A stretch of 49,441 nucleotides of DNA from an uncultured Porphyromonadaceae bacterium (lineage in GTDB: Bacteria; Bacteroidota; Bacteroidia; Bacteroidales; Muribaculaceae): positions 1 through 49,441 of the forward strand of contig CAMWSM010000013.1 in the NCBI GenBank assembly GCA_947176915.1, written 5' to 3'. Positions 46,312-49,441 of this stretch are shown one piece after another (positions within the stretch are counted from its first letter, which is position 1; each line of letters opens with the position of its first letter). The notes under the pieces were generated by a model. That model was not told the DNA's origin. It made no database searches and saw only the letters and a list, made by a program, of their open reading frames with translations. Both the position numbers and the translations under genes were made by a program.

Positions 46312-46346
46312 CCTAAAGCCTAAGGCCTAAGGCCTTGAGCCCCGAG
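46312..46346 (-). repeat. Heptamer array at the 3' end of the exonuclease gene
   Basis: Five exact 7-base units on the plus strand: CCTAAAG, CCTAAGG, CCTAAGG, CCTTGAG, CCCCGAG. The exonuclease stop codon (46327-46329) lies inside the third unit, so the last five residues are encoded by repeat DNA. Confidence 0.85.
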
Positions 46347-47115
46347 ACTCCTTATACTTAAATTTCAGCTGGGTCAGCACATCCTTCGTATTTTTAGGGA
46401 AATCGCCCTGCATCATCCAGTCGTAAAACGAAGGCTCTCTTCTTAAAACCTCCCTTACAGTCTTCCCCTTATGCTTCCCGAAGTTGAACACAGGCTCATC
46501 CTTGTCATTAAGCACAATTCGGGCGGCAAGGTCCACATTCCTGCCCGCTGAAGAAAACTTTGCAAGATACTCCACATCATTCTCAAGATCATCATACATC
46601 TCTAACTGACCCAAGAGCACTTGGTAGGTAGCGTCTGTGTCAGCCAAAGCACTGTGGGCATCTTCAAGAGGCTTTCCACAATAAAACTTATATGCTGCCA
46701 CGAGAGTACGCTGTTCCTTCTTGTGGAAAATATTCTGCACATCAATAAACCGACGCCCCGCTATGTCGAAATTAAGGCCGCATCTGCCGAACTCCTCCAT
46801 AAGCACCGGCACATCGAATTTATTGCTGTTATAGCCCGCAATATCACATCCCTCAAAAATCTTCAAAAGAGAATTGGCAATCTGACGGAAAGTAGGCTCA
46901 TTGGCAACATCAGCATCCGTGATATGGTGAATGGCTGTACTTTCAGCCGGAATAGGCATCTCCGGATTCAGTCGACGAGTCTTACGCTCATCCGTTCCAT
47001 CCGGAAACACCTTTATATAAGATAGCTCCACGATTCTGTCGTGGGTTATGTTAGTCCCTGTCGTTTCCAGGTCAAAGAATATCAACGGTCGTTCAAGCTT
47101 CAGTTTCATATCCAT
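46327..47115 (-). CDS. DnaQ-family 3'-5' exonuclease with a C-terminal ExoX-like domain
   Basis: DEDDh exonuclease of 262 residues. The five catalytic residues are Asp15 and Glu17 (FFDLETTGT), Asp101 (NKFDVPVL), His154 and Asp159 (HSALADTD). A short C-terminal domain (about 207-245: NFGKHKGKTVREVLRREPSF) resembles the ExoX C-terminal domain. It lies 77 bases downstream of dnaN, and a QLKF motif at 249-252 may bind the sliding clamp. It could serve as proofreading subunit or as a repair exonuclease; I cannot tell which. The very end is encoded by repeat DNA. Confidence 0.88.
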   Translation of the reverse strand: MDMKLKLERPLIFFDLETTGTNITHDRIVELSYIKVFPDGTDERKTRRLNPEMPIPAESTAIHHITDADVANEPTFRQIANSLLKIFEGCDIAGYNSNKFDVPVLMEEFGRCGLNFDIAGRRFIDVQNIFHKKEQRTLVAAYKFYCGKPLEDAHSALADTDATYQVLLGQLEMYDDLENDVEYLAKFSSAGRNVDLAARIVLNDKDEPVFNFGKHKGKTVREVLRREPSFYDWMMQGDFPKNTKDVLTQLKFKYKESRGSRP

Positions 47116-47150
47116 AAAATTAAATTACCCCATCTATCTAAACCCAATAC

Positions 47151-47192
47151 CCTAATGCCTAATGCCTAATGCCTTACGCCTAATGCCTTCTT
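47151..47192 (-). repeat. Heptamer array after dnaN
   Basis: Six exact 7-base units on the plus strand: CCTAATG three times, CCTTACG, CCTAATG, CCTTCTT. It abuts the dnaN stop codon (47193-47195). As mRNA it reads CATTAGG repeats, which contain TAG in all three frames. Confidence 0.9.
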
Positions 47193-48317
47193 CTACTCAA
47201 TCACCTGCATCGGCATCTGGATTGTAACGATATGCTCGTTGGTCTCCTGCTCCTGAGGCTCGAAAATGCCGGGACGCGCAGGGTCTGACAACTTCATCAA
47301 GACTGTCTCGCCATTGAGATTATTTAGGATTTCCACTGTAAAGAGTGAATTGAAACCGATTGTCATATCATTCCCCTTATATTCACACATCACTTTCTCC
47401 TCTGCCGACGTACCGTAGTCAAGATCCTGAGCGGCAAGCTTCATGCCGTCATGAGTGATTTCAAGTTTAACAAGGTTTGACGCCTTGCTGGCAAAAATGG
47501 CAACACGACGCATGGCGTTAAGGAATGTCTCGCGGTCTACAGTTACCACAAACGGGTTTGTGGTGGGGATTACTCGGTTATAGTTAGGATAATTACCCTT
47601 TATGAAGCGACAAGAAAGAGTGTAAGCGCCAAATTCAAACTTCGCTCCTTTCTTTCCAATGATAATCTTGACGGGCTGTTCCTCCTTGCCGAGAATACCT
47701 TTAAGAATATTCGCCGGTTTTGCGGGCATGATGAAACTTTTATTGATGCCCGGATCAGCTTGTGCATTGATATATCTTACTAATTTATGAGTATCGGATG
47801 CTACAAAAGTAATATCGCCTTCATGAATATCCCAATAAATGCCCGTCATCATCGGACGTATTGTCTCCGGACTTACAGCATAAATGGTCTTTTCGATTCC
47901 TTTTAAAACGACTGAAGAAGGCACCTCTATGGTTACGGCATCTGCCTCCGGCTTATCTCCTCTGGGATATTCATCCGCCTGAATCCCCATGAAACGGAAA
48001 CGCCCTGTAAGGAAAATCACATCGATCTCCCCTGTCTGGTCATTAAGCGAAAAGGTCAAGGGCTGATTGCTTATCTCCTTAGTGATTTCAAGAAGGGTCT
48101 TCGCCGGCACAGCGACTGCACCTATGCCATCGCCGTCAGCCACTTCCACTCTCGCAGTAACGACATTCTCCTGATCGCTGCCGGTAATGGTTAACTGGTT
48201 ACCCTCAAGTTCAAACAGGAAATTATCCAGGATAGACAGTGCATTCTTTGAACTTATCACCTTATTGACAGCCTGAAGCTGCTGCTGAAACAACCTTCCG
48301 TCGATATTGAATTTCAT
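47193..48317 (-). CDS. dnaN: DNA polymerase III beta subunit (sliding clamp)
   Basis: Ring-shaped processivity factor, 374 residues, three similar domains. Typical segments are IDGRLFQQQLQAVNKVIS at the start, SCRFIKGNYPNYNRVIP in the third domain and a conserved end (HIVTIQMPMQVIE). A -7 box lies about 85 bases upstream with a heptamer array in the leader. An exonuclease gene follows. Confidence 0.97.
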   Translation of the reverse strand: MKFNIDGRLFQQQLQAVNKVISSKNALSILDNFLFELEGNQLTITGSDQENVVTARVEVADGDGIGAVAVPAKTLLEITKEISNQPLTFSLNDQTGEIDVIFLTGRFRFMGIQADEYPRGDKPEADAVTIEVPSSVVLKGIEKTIYAVSPETIRPMMTGIYWDIHEGDITFVASDTHKLVRYINAQADPGINKSFIMPAKPANILKGILGKEEQPVKIIIGKKGAKFEFGAYTLSCRFIKGNYPNYNRVIPTTNPFVVTVDRETFLNAMRRVAIFASKASNLVKLEITHDGMKLAAQDLDYGTSAEEKVMCEYKGNDMTIGFNSLFTVEILNNLNGETVLMKLSDPARPGIFEPQEQETNEHIVTIQMPMQVIE

Positions 48318-48343
48318 TATATTTTGATTTTAATAATTATTTA

Positions 48344-48392
48344 GGCGCGAGGCGCGAGGCACAAGACAGGAGGCACGAGGCGCAAGGCGCAA
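48344..48392 (-). repeat. GC-rich heptamer array in the dnaN leader
   Basis: Seven consecutive 7-base units on the plus strand: GGCGCGA twice, GGCACAA, GACAGGA, GGCACGA, GGCGCAA twice. The array stands between a -7 box (48401-48408) and the dnaN start, so it is in the predicted 5' leader. The sequence differs from the other arrays, but the period is the same. Confidence 0.88.
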
Positions 48393-48400
48393 AATTCCCA

Positions 48401-48408
48401 CAAATTTA
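48401..48408 (-). promoter_or_regulatory. Possible -7 box of the dnaN promoter
   Basis: TAAATTTG on the minus strand is a perfect TAnnTTTG. The -33 position has only TTTT, so the match is partial. The position between the ribosomal-operon terminator and dnaN is suitable. Confidence 0.42.
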
Positions 48409-48423
48409 ATAAAATTTTTCTGA

Positions 48424-48459
48424 AAAGAAAAAAGCTGCCACGCATAAATGCGCAGCAGC
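48424..48459 (-). terminator. Terminator of the rpsF-rpsR-rplI operon
   Basis: A 12-base arm pair (48434-48445 and 48448-48459, two mismatches) ends in a T-rich run on the minus strand (48433-48424). It is about 120 bases after the rplI stop. Confidence 0.8.
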
Positions 48460-48469
48460 CCATATTTCT

Positions 48470-48585
48470 TTAGGCTTTAGCTCTTAGACCTTAGGCTTTA
48501 GGTAAAAGATATCTGCCTAATGCCTCGAACCTCAAGCCTCGAGCCTAATGCCTGATGCCTCTCACCTAATGCCTCAAGTCTCACT
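48470..48585 (-). repeat. Two heptamer arrays after rplI
   Basis: Plus-strand units 48470-48504: TTAGGCT, TTAGCTC, TTAGACC, TTAGGCT, TTAGGTA. After 11 bases come 48516-48585: CCTAATG, CCTCGAA, CCTCAAG, CCTCGAG, CCTAATG, CCTGATG, CCTCTCA, CCTAATG, CCTCAAG, TCTCACT. Every unit is exactly 7 bases. The last contains the rplI stop codon (48581-48583). Confidence 0.9.
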
Positions 48586-49024
48586 CAGCTACAACCTCAA
48601 ATTCAATATCCTTGGATACTTCCTTGTGGAATTTGATAGTAGCGGTGTAAACGCCAACTTCCTTAACAGGCTCCTTGATGTAGATGATCTTGCGGTCAAC
48701 ATTATGACCGAGTTTCTCAAGAGCCTCAGCAATCTGAAGAGCATTAACGCTGCCGAATACTGTGCCTGTGGAGCTGGTCTTAGCCCCGATAGTGAGTTTA
48801 ACGCCATCGAGAGCCGCTGCAGCTGCCTCAGCGTCAGCCTTGAGCTGTGCGATCTTATGAGCACGCTGTTTCTGGTCTTCAGCAAGACGCTTGAGAGCTG
48901 CTGCTGAAGCGATGATTGCCTTTCCCTGGGGAATGAGATAGTTACGGCCGTAACCGTCTTTCACTTCCACGATATCATCCTTGTAACCGAGATTGGTTAC
49001 ATTTTCTTTCAATATAACTTTCAT
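48581..49024 (-). CDS. rplI: 50S ribosomal protein L9
   Basis: Ribosomal protein that binds 23S rRNA, 147 residues. MKVILKENVTNLGYKDDIVEV and GYGRNYLIPQGKAIIAS are the family signature, followed by the long connecting helix (about 45-80) and the C-terminal domain. The 28-base gap from rpsR places it in the rpsF-rpsR-rplI operon. Confidence 0.98.
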   Translation of the reverse strand: MKVILKENVTNLGYKDDIVEVKDGYGRNYLIPQGKAIIASAAALKRLAEDQKQRAHKIAQLKADAEAAAAALDGVKLTIGAKTSSTGTVFGSVNALQIAEALEKLGHNVDRKIIYIKEPVKEVGVYTATIKFHKEVSKDIEFEVVAE

Positions 49025-49052
49025 CTTGAAATTCTCGTTTACGGGTTAAAAA

Positions 49053-49319
49053 TTATTTCATCAAGTCTGCTACGTAGGGAAGCAGAGCGAGGTGGCGTGC
49101 ACGCTTTACAGCCTGTGCCACGCGACGCTGGAACTTGAGCGATGTGCCGGTGATGCGGCGGGGAAGAATTTTACCCTGTTCGTTGAGGAATTTCTTGAGG
49201 AACTCGGGATCTTTGTAATCGATATACTTGATACCGCTTCTCTTGAAACGGCAGTATTTTTTCTTCTTGGTGTCCACTGAAAGTGGAGTGAGGTAACGGA
49301 TTTCGCTGTTAGCTGCCAT
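49053..49319 (-). CDS. rpsR: 30S ribosomal protein S18
   Basis: Small-subunit protein that pairs with S6. The frame opens at 49331 (MKEIMAANS), overlapping the rpsF stop by one base, but the ATG at 49319 ([13 protein letters not shown]) gives the usual N-terminus, so I chose it (88 residues). [17 protein letters not shown] and [15 protein letters not shown] are the S18 signature. Confidence 0.95.
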   Translation of the reverse strand: MAANSEIRYLTPLSVDTKKKKYCRFKRSGIKYIDYKDPEFLKKFLNEQGKILPRRITGTSLKFQRRVAQAVKRARHLALLPYVADLMK

Positions 49320-49330
49320 GATTTCTTTCA

Positions 49331-49441
49331 TTAGTTAGCTGCCTCGGCAGGAGCCTCAGCGGGGGTTTCACTTGCTTTTTTTGCTCTCAGGTTGCGACGC
49401 TTCTCTGCATATTCCTGTGCATACTTGTCAAGACGGAATGT
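49331..49441 (-). CDS. rpsF: 30S ribosomal protein S6, C-terminal part only
   Basis: The window ends inside this gene. The last 36 residues are seen: [15 protein letters not shown] matches S6, followed by an alanine/proline/glutamate-rich tail ending AEAAN and a TAA stop at 49331-49333. The tail extension is common in this phylum. The rest lies beyond 49441. It is the first seen gene of the S6-S18-L9 operon. Confidence 0.85.
   Translation of the reverse strand, partial: TFRLDKYAQEYAEKRRNLRAKKASETPAEAPAEAAN

Noticed and set aside
44058-48585. Possible CRISPR array
   Set aside because: The units are 7-9 bases, contiguous and degenerate, with no spacers of constant length, and there are no cas genes in the window.

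Overview
The window is a piece of a Bacteroidales chromosome, probably Muribaculaceae or a close relative. The evidence is the gene families (DUF5606 protein, NusB with a long N-terminal extension, PorD-type DUF4835 protein, a type IX secretion C-terminal sorting domain, FtsK next to a LolA-like chaperone, malic enzyme fused to a phosphotransacetylase domain, a short 286-residue primary sigma factor) and promoters of the Bacteroidota type (TTTG, about 20 bases, TAnnTTTG). I see no rRNA, tRNA, CRISPR array, insertion sequence or phage gene. Most of the window is housekeeping DNA with dense gene packing.

Layout. 0-3.7 kb (+): an HtrA/DegP-type protease, the primary sigma factor, and a small outer-membrane barrel protein, ending in a perfect bidirectional terminator. 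3.6-18.4 kb (-): an exported M3 peptidase, an exported M16 peptidase, a LuxR-type regulator with a degenerate RIC/ScdA-like partner, 5-formyl-THF cyclo-ligase, a C-terminal processing protease, dCMP deaminase, thioredoxin reductase, a LolA-like chaperone, FtsK and an L,D-transpeptidase lipoprotein. 18.7-23.9 kb (+): a small membrane protein, dxs, trkA, trkH and a 51-residue duplicated helical protein. 23.9-27.8 kb (-): malic enzyme and an arginine/ornithine-type antiporter. 28.1-31.3 kb (+): the anaerobic ribonucleotide reductase pair nrdD-nrdG and a small membrane protein. 31.4-35.4 kb (-): nusB-yajC-ybbR-coaE-DUF5606, driven by a full-consensus promoter. 35.4-41.5 kb (-): a two-gene starch locus, a type IX secretion cargo protein with GLUG repeats followed by a 1430-residue amylase that carries two GH13 domains, again behind a full-consensus promoter. 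41.6-49.4 kb (-): rpsF-rpsR-rplI, dnaN, a DnaQ-family exonuclease, coaBC, porD, recN and rlmB.

How the genes fit together. The recognisable functions are envelope proteostasis (HtrA, CTP protease, LolA, L,D-transpeptidase), periplasmic peptide degradation, anaerobic nucleotide supply, isoprenoid and CoA synthesis, potassium uptake, replication and repair, and extracellular starch use. porD (secretion machinery) and a type IX cargo protein occur in the same window.

The most unusual signal is not a gene. From 44.05 to 48.59 kb the spacers carry degenerate tandem arrays with a strict period of mostly 7 bases. The sequence differs from spacer to spacer while the period is kept, and most arrays start at or inside a stop codon. 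The second most unusual is the RIC-like/LuxR pair, in which both proteins appear to have lost the residues that make their families active.
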